Shown here: positions 35,050-44,491 of the stretch, in pieces
Position numbering within the stretch: position 1 is the stretch's first letter
Layout of the letters: every line of letters begins with the position of its first letter
Assembly (NCBI RefSeq): GCF_013377785.1
Contig: NZ_JABXWT010000001.1
Location: 797,533-861,532, forward strand
Origin: Ruegeria haliotis
GTDB lineage: Bacteria; Pseudomonadota; Alphaproteobacteria; Rhodobacterales; Rhodobacteraceae
DNA length: 64,000 bases
Direction: 5' to 3'
Program-made: the position numbers and the translations under genes
The notes under the pieces: generated by a model
Seen by the model: only the letters and a program-made list of their open reading frames with translations
What the model was told of the DNA's origin: nothing
Database searches by the model: none

Positions 35050-37464
35050 TCATCCCCTCATGCGCGCGCCATCCGCATCGAACAACGGGGTCGAGATCAC
35101 ACGAGCCTTGCGCATTTGCCCGAGGATCTCGATTTCGACCTCAAGCCCATCAGCTGCGCGATCACTGGGCAGAAATCCCATGGCGATGGATTTGTTTGCA
35201 AAATGGGAGTAGCCGCCCGACGTGCAGAACCCGACGACCACACCGTCCAACCAAATTGGCTCGTATGCGTTGACATCGGCGTCAGCCGCATCGACTTCGA
35301 ACGTAACCAGTTTGCGGGCGTTGCCTGCCGACCGTTCCGCCTCGGCTGCGGCGCGGCCAATGAAGTCGGCGTTTTTGGAGAATGAAATGAGCCGGTCTAG
35401 CCCGGTTTCGGCGGCTGTGTAGTCAGGTGAGAATTCGCGCATCCACGAGCCAAAGAACTTGTCCAACCGCAGAGACATCATGGCGCGCATGCCAAAGGGC
35501 ACCATACCGTGCGGCTGACCGGTCTGCCACAGCGTCCACCACAATTGCCGCTGAGCCATCGGATCACAATAGATCTCATACCCAAGATCACCGGTATAGC
35601 TGACCCGCTGAACGGTGCAGTCTGTCATGCCAATGGTCATAGGGCGCACATCCAGAAACCTGAGATCGGTTACGTCGCGAGTGCAATCCGCCAGAACCTG
35701 AGCAGCCTTTGGCCCGGCGATCTGAAACCCATTCAGTCGGTCACTGATGTTTTCGACTGTCACGCCATCCGCTTTGTTGTGCTGGAACCAACGCATGTGA
35801 AATGCCTGACTACCGTAAGAGGCGGATAGCTGGAACAAACTCTCATTCAGGCAAGAGACTGTAAAGTCACCAATCAACTTGCCCTTGGGTGACAACATTG
35901 GTGTCAGGGAAACACGACCCGGTCGCGGGATGCGTCCAGCCATGATCCGATCCAGCCAAGCGCGCGCGCCTGCTCCGGTGATGCGGTACTTGCCAAAATT
36001 GTGGACCTCGTTGATGCCCACGCCTTCGCGGACGGCGCGGACCTCACGACCTGTTGCGCCGAAGGCATCGGACCGGCGGAAGGATGGCGTTTCAAAGTCT
36101 GGCTCATTGCCTTGGGCAAAGTAGTTTGGCACTTCCAGCCCGTATTGCTGACCCCAGACGGCACCCATATCGCTGAAGATATCATACATCGGCGTTGTGC
36201 GGTTCGGACGCGCAGCGGGCAGTTCCTCATTCGGGTAGGCGACGCTGAAGCGCTTTTGATAATTCTCGATGACCTTGGGGCGAGTGTAGCCGGGGCTAAT
36301 CCAGTCCCCGAACCGCGCCACATCCATCGCAAAGACGTCGCGTTCAGGCTCGCCCTCGATCATCCATTGCGCAAGCGTCAGGCCAACGCCGCCACCCTGG
36401 CTGAAACCAGCCATGACGCCACAGGCCGACCAGTAGTTCCGCATCCCTGGTACCGGCCCAACCAGCGGGTTGCCGTCCGGCGCAAAGGTGAAGGGGCCGT
36501 GGATCACGGACTTTACACCGGCTTCGGCTAATACGGGGAAGCGTTTGTACGCAAACTCGATACTGTCTGTGATCTTGTCATAATCGTCCGGCAGCAGCTC
36601 GTGCCCGAAATTCCATGATGTGCCGTCGACGGCCCATGGCTTGCAGGGTTGTTCATAGAAACCGATGCACAGACCACGACCTTCCTGACGCAGATAGCTT
36701 TCGCCAGCGGGGTCCATGACATGCGGATGCTCGCCACCGGCGTCGATGATGGCCTCGATTTGCGGGATCGCGTCGGTGACCAGATATTGATGCTCCATCG
36801 GGTGCAGCGGGAAATAGACGCCCGCCATGGCGCCAACCTCACGGGCCCACAATCCACCTGCATTGACGATATGTTCGGCATGAATGGTGCCTTTGTCGGT
36901 AACTACATCCCACGACCCGTCCGGTCGTTGATTGGTTTCGCGCACCATGCAATGCGTTTCGATTGTGGCGCCGCCCATCCGCGCCGCCTTTGCATACGCA
37001 TGGGTTGTGCCCGAGGGATCAAGGTGACCGTCCAGCGGATCATAGAGCGCGCCGATGATGCCGTCCGTATTGGTGATCGGGGCAATGCTCCTGATTTCTT
37101 CCGGGCCAACGATTTCCGTTTCCAACCCCATGAACCGGTGCTTGGCACGCTCCGCCAGAAGCATGTCGAACCGATCCTGATTGTCAGCCAGAGTCACGCC
37201 GCCCACATGATGCAGCCCGCAGGACATGCCGGTAATCTCTTCCAGCTCTTTGTACAGCCGGATCGTGTACCCCTGTAGCGCGGCCATGTTGGTGTCGCCG
37301 TTAAGGGTATGAAACCCACCCGCTGCGTGCCAAGTCGAACCAGACGTCAGTTCGGACCGTTCCAGCAGCATGACATCAGACCATCCCAACTTGGTCAGAT
37401 GATACAATACGGAGCAGCCAACGACACCACCGCCAATAACCGCCACACGGGTTTCGAGTTTCAT
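35050..37464 (-). CDS. FAD-dependent dehydrogenase with GcvT domain (dimethylglycine/sarcosine dehydrogenase-like)
   Basis: An 804-residue two-part enzyme. The N-terminal ~400 residues form a DAO-type FAD oxidoreductase with the dinucleotide motif VAVIGGGVVGCSV. The motif SGSTWHAAGGFH places the histidine to which flavin is covalently bound in dimethylglycine dehydrogenase. The C-terminal ~400 residues are a GcvT-like tetrahydrofolate domain (PMTIGMTDCTVQRVSYTGDLGYEIY, GMRAMMSLRLDKFFGSW). Such enzymes oxidise N-methyl groups of dimethylglycine, sarcosine or related compounds and pass the one-carbon unit to tetrahydrofolate. CGGAGA precedes the ATG at 37464. Marine roseobacters often use methylated amines and betaines, so this fits the carrier at 56896. 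Confidence 0.88.
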   Translation of the reverse strand: MKLETRVAVIGGGVVGCSVLYHLTKLGWSDVMLLERSELTSGSTWHAAGGFHTLNGDTNMAALQGYTIRLYKELEEITGMSCGLHHVGGVTLADNQDRFDMLLAERAKHRFMGLETEIVGPEEIRSIAPITNTDGIIGALYDPLDGHLDPSGTTHAYAKAARMGGATIETHCMVRETNQRPDGSWDVVTDKGTIHAEHIVNAGGLWAREVGAMAGVYFPLHPMEHQYLVTDAIPQIEAIIDAGGEHPHVMDPAGESYLRQEGRGLCIGFYEQPCKPWAVDGTSWNFGHELLPDDYDKITDSIEFAYKRFPVLAEAGVKSVIHGPFTFAPDGNPLVGPVPGMRNYWSACGVMAGFSQGGGVGLTLAQWMIEGEPERDVFAMDVARFGDWISPGYTRPKVIENYQKRFSVAYPNEELPAARPNRTTPMYDIFSDMGAVWGQQYGLEVPNYFAQGNEPDFETPSFRRSDAFGATGREVRAVREGVGINEVHNFGKYRITGAGARAWLDRIMAGRIPRPGRVSLTPMLSPKGKLIGDFTVSCLNESLFQLSASYGSQAFHMRWFQHNKADGVTVENISDRLNGFQIAGPKAAQVLADCTRDVTDLRFLDVRPMTIGMTDCTVQRVSYTGDLGYEIYCDPMAQRQLWWTLWQTGQPHGMVPFGMRAMMSLRLDKFFGSWMREFSPDYTAAETGLDRLISFSKNADFIGRAAAEAERSAGNARKLVTFEVDAADADVNAYEPIWLDGVVVGFCTSGGYSHFANKSIAMGFLPSDRAADGLEVEIEILGQMRKARVISTPLFDADGARMRG

Positions 37465-37620
37465 GAAGATCTCCGTTTGGTTTTTTGTCAGTCTGGTTGC
37501 CAAAACCGCTAGCGCAATACCAAATGCGACAAAGCGTGTCGCAGGGGAGATCGTCGAAATGCAGAACAGGAACCGGCGCCCATCAGACGCCGGGATTTCC
37601 GAGTAATCGTGGTGCTTGTT

Positions 37621-38928
37621 TCAGAGAGGCCGGATCTTAAGGCCAGTAACCCGGTTGCCTTCGCGCGCGGTGACTTCGAACCGGAAGCCGTGGAAGGCAA
37701 AGACCTGCCCGACCACCGGGATCATTTGGGCCTCGTGAATGACCAGACCGGCCAGGGTGTTGGCTTCTTCATCCGGCAGGGACCAATCCAGTGCACGGTT
37801 GACGTCACGAATGGTCATCGCACCTTCGACAAGGTATTGGCCGTCGTCAGTGCGAGTGACCGGAACCTCTTCGTCAATGTCGAACTCGTCCGCGATTTCA
37901 CCCACGATCTCTTCCAGAATGTCCTCAAGCGTGATCAGGCCTCGCAGCGAGCCATATTCATCAACGACCAACGCAAAGTGGCTGTGCATGCGCAGAAATT
38001 CTCGCATCTGATCGTCCAGAGTGGTGGTTTCCGGGACGAAATACGGGTCATTGGCCACCCCGGAGATGTCGAAGGATTTCAGCCGTTCGGCATCCCTATT
38101 ACTGCCACCCGCCTGCGCATACATGGCGCGGAACAGGTCTTTGGCATGGACGACCCCCACAATGTTTTCGGGCTCGTTCCGGAACACGGGCAATCGGGTA
38201 TGCGGGCTTTCAAGACATTGCTTCAGGATCGCCTCAGGGGCGTCATCGGCATCGATCATCTCGATATTCGAACGATGAAGCATGATTTCCTCAACAGCCC
38301 GTTCCCCCAGGTCCAGCGCACCCAGAATACGGTCACGGTCTTCTTTTTCGACCACCCCTTCGGAATGGCCCAGTTGCAGCGCACCGGCGATTTCCTCACG
38401 CACGGCAAGGATGTTGCTGTCCGGGTCGATCTGCACGCCGAACAGGCGCAAAACGCCGCGTACAAACAGGCGTACCGCTGCAACGACGGGCGAAAAGACG
38501 GTGACAACGACGCCGATGATCGGCGCAACAGCCGCCGCCGCTTTTTCCGAATTGGTGATCGCGTAGGTCTTGGGAAGAACCTCGGCAAAGACCAAAACCA
38601 ACAGAGTCATGACCAGCGTTGCCAATGCCACACCGCTTTCGCCAAACAGACGGGTAAACAGGGCCGTGGCCAGCGAGGCTGCCAGAATGTTAACCAGGTT
38701 GTTGCCCAGCAGAACCGACCCGATCAGGCGTTCATTGTCATCGGTGATTTCCAGCGCTTTTTTGGCACCGCGCGACCCTTTGTCGGCCTGCGCACGCAAC
38801 TTGCCGCGCGACGAAGCGGTCAATGCGGTTTCAGATCCCGAGAAAAAGCCCGAAAGGACAAGCAAAAGCAGGATAGCGCCAGTGGTAAACCAGAATGCGC
38901 CGTCGATCAGAGAGGATGTAGGTTCCAT
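37621..38928 (-). CDS. CNNM/CorC-HlyC family membrane protein
   Basis: A 435-residue protein. The N-terminal DUF21 (CNNM) membrane domain covers about 10-195 with four hydrophobic segments, including LLLLVLSGFFSGSETALTAS. A CBS pair follows (about 215-335, with MLHRSNIEMID and FALVVDEYGSLRGLITLEDILEEIVGEI). The C-terminal CorC/HlyC domain is at about 350-432. Family members are thought to export magnesium or cobalt or to help divalent-cation homeostasis. Relatives were once misnamed hemolysins. It precedes the xerD gene on the same strand (63-base gap). Confidence 0.92.
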   Translation of the reverse strand: MEPTSSLIDGAFWFTTGAILLLLVLSGFFSGSETALTASSRGKLRAQADKGSRGAKKALEITDDNERLIGSVLLGNNLVNILAASLATALFTRLFGESGVALATLVMTLLVLVFAEVLPKTYAITNSEKAAAAVAPIIGVVVTVFSPVVAAVRLFVRGVLRLFGVQIDPDSNILAVREEIAGALQLGHSEGVVEKEDRDRILGALDLGERAVEEIMLHRSNIEMIDADDAPEAILKQCLESPHTRLPVFRNEPENIVGVVHAKDLFRAMYAQAGGSNRDAERLKSFDISGVANDPYFVPETTTLDDQMREFLRMHSHFALVVDEYGSLRGLITLEDILEEIVGEIADEFDIDEEVPVTRTDDGQYLVEGAMTIRDVNRALDWSLPDEEANTLAGLVIHEAQMIPVVGQVFAFHGFRFEVTAREGNRVTGLKIRPL

Positions 38929-38991
38929 CGGTCCTTGTTTGTTCGTGTTTCTGCATCCGTTATGGGGATGCGACCCCGTCTGATCAAGGGG

Positions 38992-39948
38992 TTAGCCCTC
39001 ATCATCCTTGGGGTCTTTGGTCAGCGGGTGATGCTGCAACACCAGTTCAGCCAGACGTTCGTCCAGAACATGGGTGTAAATCTCGGTCGTAGCGATATCG
39101 GCATGGCCAAGCAGGGTTTGAATCGAGCGCAGGTCCGCCCCGTTTGCCAGCAAATGCGTCGCAAAGGCGTGACGCAGCGTGTGTGGTGTGACCTTTTCTG
39201 GCGATACTCCACCTTGAACCGCCAGTTCCTTGACCAGCAAAAAGAACCGATGTCGTGTGATATGTCCGGATTTTCCGCGCGACGGGAACAGGAACCGGGA
39301 ACGTTGACCGCCTTTTTTCAGCACCTGATCTTCAGCCTTATCGCGCACGGTCAGCCAGACTGACAGTGCATCGCGGGCAGGTGGGGACAGAGGCACCATC
39401 CGCTCTTTGCCGCCTTTGCCCAGAACCAGCAGCATGCGGGGATCGCCCCGCGCAGACGATACAGGCAGGGACACAAGCTCGGTGACCCGCATGCCGGTGG
39501 CGTAGAGCACCTCCATCAAGCAAGTATTGCGATCCCGGTCGGCCTTGCTGCGACCGGTTTGCCGGGCGGCATCCAACAGGCGATCGACCTCAGAGACCTC
39601 GAGCGTTTTCGGCAGCCGTTTCTGGCGACCCGGTCCTTTGATCTGAATGGCCGGGTTGGCCTCGCGCCAACCTTCTTCAAACGCAAACCGATAAAGCTGT
39701 TTGATCGCCGACAATCGTCGCGCACGGGTCGAGCGCGACAGCCCCTGCGCGTCACAGTCGATCAGGTAGGCTTCGATCTGGTCGCGGTCCGCCTGATCAA
39801 ACGTGAATTTTCGATGCTCGAGCCACGCTGCAAAGTCTTTCAGGTCCCGGCCATAGGCCAGCAGTGTGTTCGTTGCGGCCCCCAGCTCGGCGGCTTGAGC
39901 TTGTAGAAAGGTGGAAATCCATAGTTCCTGCGATGCCGGGGCACTCAT
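38992..39948 (-). CDS. xerD: Site-specific tyrosine recombinase XerD
   Basis: A 318-residue tyrosine recombinase that, with XerC, resolves chromosome dimers at dif. The N-terminal SAM-like DNA-binding domain (about 5-95) is followed by the catalytic domain. The catalytic residues are seen in YATGMRVTELVSL (Arg), HTLRHAFATHLLANGADLRSIQTLLGH (His, Arg, His) and the nucleophile tyrosine in TTEIYTHV. The sequence LLGHADIATTEIYTHV is typical of XerC/XerD housekeeping recombinases rather than phage integrases, and no attachment site or mobile gene is nearby. It starts 2 bases after the stop of the uncharacterised 506-residue gene. Confidence 0.92.
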   Translation of the reverse strand: MSAPASQELWISTFLQAQAAELGAATNTLLAYGRDLKDFAAWLEHRKFTFDQADRDQIEAYLIDCDAQGLSRSTRARRLSAIKQLYRFAFEEGWREANPAIQIKGPGRQKRLPKTLEVSEVDRLLDAARQTGRSKADRDRNTCLMEVLYATGMRVTELVSLPVSSARGDPRMLLVLGKGGKERMVPLSPPARDALSVWLTVRDKAEDQVLKKGGQRSRFLFPSRGKSGHITRHRFFLLVKELAVQGGVSPEKVTPHTLRHAFATHLLANGADLRSIQTLLGHADIATTEIYTHVLDERLAELVLQHHPLTKDPKDDEG

Positions 39949-39950
39949 GG

Positions 39951-41471
39951 CTAGTGGCCTTGCAGGATAAGCAGGTTCAGCGCAGCGCGCCGGGCCGTGT
40001 CCTCAAGGCCTACGCGTCGAAAGGCAGCAATTGCAGCGGTCAGATCCACCAGATTGCCGCGCGCGCCATGTGCAAACAGTTGCATGGATTCCAGAATGGC
40101 CTCGCCCAGCTGCCCATTGGTCAGTAATGCATCGATATCCGGCGGAACCGGTGCGGCCCATTCGAACCCCTGAGATACCGCATCCGCAAACGGAGAAGGT
40201 GAGATCGCACGCCCGGGATCGCCTTGCGCGAGGGCGACCAGAAACTGGGTTTCGTTTGTCTTGTCTGGTGCGTTCAATGCAGCGTCTTCGTACAGTTCAG
40301 ACAACATCAGAATCTGCCAGCGCAAGCTTTCTGTGGCAGGAACGGGAAGTGTAACGCGCGACAGGCGTTCAGCGAAAAGTTCCGCAAAAGGAACCTCAAG
40401 GCCGATGTGGCGCATCTGTTCCCAGACGGTGGGCAGTGTTTTGCCGATGGCGTCGACGTTGCCGGTTTTCAATGCGCTTTCAAAGCGGTGGATGGCCGCG
40501 ACCCTGTCCCAGACCGCACCTGAAGCAGCCGGGTCTCGTTCGGTGTACAGCCCAAGTAATTGATTTGGTGTCAGTGCCCCGATCCGGGTCAAACGTTCGG
40601 CGGCCTCGATCTGAGCTTTCCATCCAGCCACATCGCGCAGGTCTGCGTTTGCAAATGCCCGGGGCAGGGGGGCGGACGGTAAACGCTCACCTATTGCTTC
40701 GAAAAGACGGAAGCTGAGCGGGTCGGGATCGTCCGGCTGAGGCAGATATGCGGCCCCTTCGAAAAGTTCGGGGCTGAGGAACCGGTCCAGGAGGGCCAAT
40801 TCCTCGGGAGTCAGAATTTGCAGCGCATGGGCGGCCTCAAGCGTCAGGGCGGCCGATGCCCAATCGCCCCGGCGGGCCTTGCAGAAAATCTGTGCCGCAT
40901 AGTCTTGTGACAGATGCGGCTGTGCAATCAGGGCAGTGCAACTGCGATCCTCGTCCCCGGTCAGCAGCGTTGCATCAAACCAGCGCTTAAACCGTTGATG
41001 CGAGTCCGTAGGGCCGGCCAGTTGCACCAGCGATTGCGCTGGATCGGCCGCACCCAATTGCATCAACCTGTCCAGACGGGCCAACAGCAGGGTTTCTTCA
41101 GCCTTGGGGCCGCCAGGTGCGCGCGCCTCAGACAACAGCAAAGTGAACAGCAAACGCTGCATGGCCGGGTTGTTCTTGACAGGTGTGCGCGCGATCAGTT
41201 TCGCGAGGCGCTCGGGATCACTGCCTTGCCACAGGTCGACAGGCAGACCCGTAACCGAGGATGCCACAAGTCCCAAGGGTTGGGACAGTGCCTCGAGCGG
41301 GGTCACCTCGACGTCGGGTTGTACGCCGTTTTGGGCCACGGGCGGTTCCAGCAGAACGGTGCCCGGCAGATTTTCTGGCGGATCTGTCAGCCACTCAATG
41401 ACCGAGAGCGGTTCTTGCGCCTGCGCCGATCCGGCCAGAAACAAAGCCAGAAGCGTTTGCTTAGTCGACAT
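39951..41471 (-). CDS. Uncharacterised exported helical protein between xerD and aroK
   Basis: A 506-residue protein I do not recognise. A signal peptide (about residues 1-19, LLALFLAGSAQAQ) predicts export. The rest is rich in alanine and leucine with helix-pair patterns resembling tetratricopeptide or HEAT-like repeats, without a clear consensus. The central region shows repeated segments about 35 residues long (for example ALTLEAAHALQILTPEELALLDRFL). It is tightly packed with xerD downstream and overlaps a 49-residue membrane protein gene upstream by 11 bases, so the three are probably one transcript. It is perhaps an envelope scaffold, but this is a guess. Confidence 0.75.
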   Translation of the reverse strand: MSTKQTLLALFLAGSAQAQEPLSVIEWLTDPPENLPGTVLLEPPVAQNGVQPDVEVTPLEALSQPLGLVASSVTGLPVDLWQGSDPERLAKLIARTPVKNNPAMQRLLFTLLLSEARAPGGPKAEETLLLARLDRLMQLGAADPAQSLVQLAGPTDSHQRFKRWFDATLLTGDEDRSCTALIAQPHLSQDYAAQIFCKARRGDWASAALTLEAAHALQILTPEELALLDRFLSPELFEGAAYLPQPDDPDPLSFRLFEAIGERLPSAPLPRAFANADLRDVAGWKAQIEAAERLTRIGALTPNQLLGLYTERDPAASGAVWDRVAAIHRFESALKTGNVDAIGKTLPTVWEQMRHIGLEVPFAELFAERLSRVTLPVPATESLRWQILMLSELYEDAALNAPDKTNETQFLVALAQGDPGRAISPSPFADAVSQGFEWAAPVPPDIDALLTNGQLGEAILESMQLFAHGARGNLVDLTAAIAAFRRVGLEDTARRAALNLLILQGH

Positions 41472-41610
41472 TCAAAATGACCGGCTCGCGGATTTCATTC
41501 TGCGGGGCAGAGAAATCTGCGCCAAAGAACGGCCCGACATAGGCATAGGCAACCAGCCCGATGAAACCCAGGCAAATTAGATATATCAGGAACTTGATCA
41601 GACGGCCCAT
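41461..41610 (-). CDS. Small single-pass membrane protein (49 residues)
   Basis: The frame begins with ATG at 41608-41610 and encodes MGRLIKFLIYLICLGFIGL, continuing into AYAYVGPFFGADFSAPQ and ending REPVILNVD before TAA at 41461-41463. It has a basic start, one hydrophobic helix (about 6-26) and a short acidic tail, which would lie in the periplasm. The stop overlaps the start of the 506-residue exported protein by 11 bases, which suggests coupled translation. It is divergent from aroK (79-base gap). Function unknown; the clean architecture and tight packing support a real gene. Confidence 0.75.
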   Translation of the reverse strand: MGRLIKFLIYLICLGFIGLVAYAYVGPFFGADFSAPQNEIREPVILNVD

Positions 41611-41689
41611 AGCGTAACGCTGCCTCAAATATTGCTTTTGGCCAAGTTATAACTGGCATTTTTTCCAAGATCACGTCATTCACGATGAA

Positions 41690-42277
41690 ATGAGCGAAAT
41701 TAAGCATAACACCCACCATACGACCACGCGGCAAGGCTATGATCTGCACAAAACCGTGGTTCTTGTCGGTATGATGGGGGCTGGTAAGACAGCTGTGGGC
41801 CGGGCTTTGGCCGCGCGACTGGGCGTTCCCTTCCTCGATAGCGATGCCGAGATCGAATCGGCGGCCAATATGACGATCCCCGAAATATTCGAACGTGATG
41901 GAGAGCCTTTCTTTCGAGCCAAGGAAAGTCAGGTCATTGGCCGGTTGCTGGACGAAGAAAAAGGCATTCTGTCAACGGGCGGCGGTGCGTTCTTGTCCGA
42001 AGGTAACAGGCAGATGATTTCGGACCGAGGCGCCTCGGTCTGGTTGCGTGCCGATTTGACCGTGTTGTGGAACCGGGTTCGCCACAAGGACACGCGGCCT
42101 TTGCTGCGCACTGCCAATCCGCATGCGACGTTGAAGGCCTTGTACGAGACGCGTGTGCCGGTCTATGCCGAGGCCGATCTGACGGTGGACTCGGATGGTG
42201 AGATCTCGATCGATAATATGGTGGACCGGGTGGTTGAGGCCCTGATGGTGCGCCCCGATGTTTTGGAACGGAAATAG
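41690..42277 (+). CDS. aroK: Shikimate kinase
   Basis: It phosphorylates shikimate with ATP in the chorismate pathway. The Walker A loop GMMGAGKT is at residues 27-34. The shikimate-binding DSD appears in FLDSDAEIE, and the GGG substrate loop in LSTGGGAFLSE. A basic lid segment is seen at NRVRHKDTRPLL. The first ~19 residues, including a histidine-rich start, are an extension seen in some alphaproteobacterial forms; an internal start is possible. The stop abuts the aroB start directly, so the two are one operon. Confidence 0.93.
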   Translation: MSEIKHNTHHTTTRQGYDLHKTVVLVGMMGAGKTAVGRALAARLGVPFLDSDAEIESAANMTIPEIFERDGEPFFRAKESQVIGRLLDEEKGILSTGGGAFLSEGNRQMISDRGASVWLRADLTVLWNRVRHKDTRPLLRTANPHATLKALYETRVPVYAEADLTVDSDGEISIDNMVDRVVEALMVRPDVLERK

Positions 42278-43390
42278 ATGCATCAGACCGTACACGTGGA
42301 ACTGGGCGAACGCTCTTATGACGTTGAGATCGGGCCGAATCTGCTGACGCAGACGGGTGCGCGCATTGCGCCCCTGCTGCATCGTCCCAAAGTGGCGGTT
42401 CTGACCGACGAAAACGTGGCGGATCTGCATCTGGGCGCGCTACGGGACGGGTTGGGCGCTGCGGGCATTGAAATGACCTCACTCGCCTTGCCAGCGGGCG
42501 AGGCGACAAAAAGCTGGCCGCATTTCGAACATGCAGTTGAATGGCTGTTGGCCCAGAAAGTCGAGCGCCGGGATGTCGTTATCGCATTTGGTGGCGGAGT
42601 GATCGGAGATCTGGCGGGCTTTGCCGCGGCCGTTTTGCGGCGCGGCGTGCGGTTCGTGCAGATCCCGACATCGTTGTTGGCGCAGGTAGACAGTTCCGTC
42701 GGCGGCAAAACCGGGATCAACGCGCCACAGGGCAAGAACCTGATCGGGGCATTTCACCAACCCTCGCTGGTGCTGGCCGACACCTCTGTGTTGGGTACAT
42801 TGACCGCGCGGGATTTCCTGGCGGGATATGGCGAGGTCGTGAAATATGGCTTGCTGGGGGATGCAGCATTCTTCGAGTGGTTGGAAGTAAACGGCCCGAT
42901 CCTGTCATCCGGTGATATGGCGGCACGCGTTCAGGCCGTAACCCGGTCTGTGCAGATGAAGGCCGATATTGTGGCGCGAGATGAAACCGAGCAGGGTGAT
43001 CGGGCTCTGCTGAACCTGGGTCACACATTCTGCCACGCGCTTGAGGCTGCGACCGGATATTCAGATCGGTTGCTGCACGGCGAAGGCGTTGCTATCGGGT
43101 GCGCTCTGGCATTTGAACTGTCGTCCCGTCTGGGTTTGTGTCCGCAGGAAGACCCCAGCCGCGTGCGGGCGCATCTGCGGGCGATGGGGATGAAGACCGA
43201 TCTGGCCGACATCCCCGGAGAATTGCCCGGTGCAGAGGCATTGGTCGATCTGATGGCCCAGGACAAAAAGGTCGTAGATGGGCAATTGCGGTTCATTATG
43301 GCGCACGGAATTGGGCGGGCCTTTGTCACATCAGACGTGCCACGTGATGCCGTGCTGTCAGTGCTTGAAGATGCACTGGCAACTGTTTGA
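42278..43390 (+). CDS. aroB: 3-dehydroquinate synthase
   Basis: The second enzyme of the chorismate pathway: it closes DAHP to 3-dehydroquinate using NAD+ and a divalent metal. Length 370 is normal. The NAD-binding segment is FGGGVIGDLAGFAA, followed by the phosphate site in QIPTSLLAQVDSSVGGKTGIN. Metal ligands are in LNLGHTFCHALE and LLHGEGVAIG. It follows aroK with no gap. Confidence 0.96.
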   Translation: MHQTVHVELGERSYDVEIGPNLLTQTGARIAPLLHRPKVAVLTDENVADLHLGALRDGLGAAGIEMTSLALPAGEATKSWPHFEHAVEWLLAQKVERRDVVIAFGGGVIGDLAGFAAAVLRRGVRFVQIPTSLLAQVDSSVGGKTGINAPQGKNLIGAFHQPSLVLADTSVLGTLTARDFLAGYGEVVKYGLLGDAAFFEWLEVNGPILSSGDMAARVQAVTRSVQMKADIVARDETEQGDRALLNLGHTFCHALEAATGYSDRLLHGEGVAIGCALAFELSSRLGLCPQEDPSRVRAHLRAMGMKTDLADIPGELPGAEALVDLMAQDKKVVDGQLRFIMAHGIGRAFVTSDVPRDAVLSVLEDALATV

Positions 43391-43402
43391 CTGTAAAAGG
43401 TC

Positions 43403-44473
43403 CTAGCGTCCCCGGATCACCATCAGTTCGCCAATGTTCTCGCGCGTAATATAACCCATCATGCGCCCGGTTTGGCCGAGAACCGCGATGGCCGGCGCAC
43501 CTTTGTGCAAACCATCCAGAACGGTTTCTAAACCAGCAGTCAATTCGACCTGAGGGATGTCGCTGTCCATGACAGAAGTCGCCCGATCAGAACGTGGATG
43601 ATCACCTGCCAATGCCGTGAACAACCGATCCCGGGTTACAAACCCCAACAATGCGCCATTGGTATCCACGACGGGAAATTCGTGTTGAGTTGTGTGAATG
43701 ACCGCCTGCGCCGCTGTGCTTAACGTATCGTCAGGCGAAAGTGCCCGGAACTCGGTAATCATGGCGTCGCGGGCCAACACGCGACGCGCGACGGACCGCA
43801 GAGCTACATCCTGGCTTTCTGCGTTGGCTGCAATGAATACGAACACCGCTATTAAAACCAAAATTGGATTGCCGGAACTAAGGCCCAGAAACCCAAGACC
43901 AACGGCCACGATTTGACCGCCCAGGGCGGCAATGCGGGTGGCTTTTACACGGTCCATTCTCAGGCACAGCAACGCCCGAAACACCCGGCCACCATCCATG
44001 GGGAAGGCGGGAATCATGTTGAATGCCGCCAACAATAAATTGACATAGGCCAGCCGGTCCAGCAGCCCGATATTGGCCGAATCGATTTGAGAGAGGGCCT
44101 CAAACGGCATTCCCGCACCCAGTGCGATCAGTATGATCCAAATGACAACATTGACTGCAGGTCCGGCCAGCGCCACCCAGACTTCTTGCATCGGGTTTTC
44201 GGGCATCCGTTCCAACCGCGCCAGTCCGCCAATGGGCAGCAATGTGATGTCGGGGGTTTTGATACCGTAACGGCGCGCCATCAGGGCGTGGCCGAACTCA
44301 TGCGCTACGACGCAGGCGAAGAGGGCCAGAACGAAAACAAGGTTTTCAACTGCTGCCGGCCAGCCACCGTTGGAATAAGCAGCAAATCCGACCCACGCCA
44401 ATAGTAGAAAAAAGGTGACATGGACCCTTAATTCGGACCCGAGTAATCGGCCGAGAGAAAAGGACCATGTCAT
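43403..44473 (-). CDS. Site-2 protease (M50) with CBS domains
   Basis: A 356-residue intramembrane zinc metalloprotease. The zinc motif HEFGH is at residues 58-62, and the second motif NMIPAFPMDGGRVFRALL supplies the third ligand. The first ~215 residues are membrane-embedded. Two CBS motifs close the protein (about 235-350), which in relatives sense adenine nucleotides. Members cleave membrane-bound anti-sigma factors or other regulators, but no such target is adjacent. It lies 18 bases after ssb on the same strand and may be read through from it. Confidence 0.92.
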   Translation of the reverse strand: MTWSFSLGRLLGSELRVHVTFFLLLAWVGFAAYSNGGWPAAVENLVFVLALFACVVAHEFGHALMARRYGIKTPDITLLPIGGLARLERMPENPMQEVWVALAGPAVNVVIWIILIALGAGMPFEALSQIDSANIGLLDRLAYVNLLLAAFNMIPAFPMDGGRVFRALLCLRMDRVKATRIAALGGQIVAVGLGFLGLSSGNPILVLIAVFVFIAANAESQDVALRSVARRVLARDAMITEFRALSPDDTLSTAAQAVIHTTQHEFPVVDTNGALLGFVTRDRLFTALAGDHPRSDRATSVMDSDIPQVELTAGLETVLDGLHKGAPAIAVLGQTGRMMGYITRENIGELMVIRGR

Positions 44474-44491
44474 ATTGTGTCTCCGTTTCGC

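Noticed and set aside
37609..39363. Long plus-strand reading frame of 584 codons opposite the CNNM and xerD genes
   Set aside because: Both genes on the opposite strand are clear family members with intact motifs. The antisense frame has no recognisable domain and is what GC-rich codon use produces.
38992..39948. Possible integrase of a mobile island
   Set aside because: The recombinase has XerD features and sits among housekeeping genes, with no attachment-site repeats or phage genes nearby.
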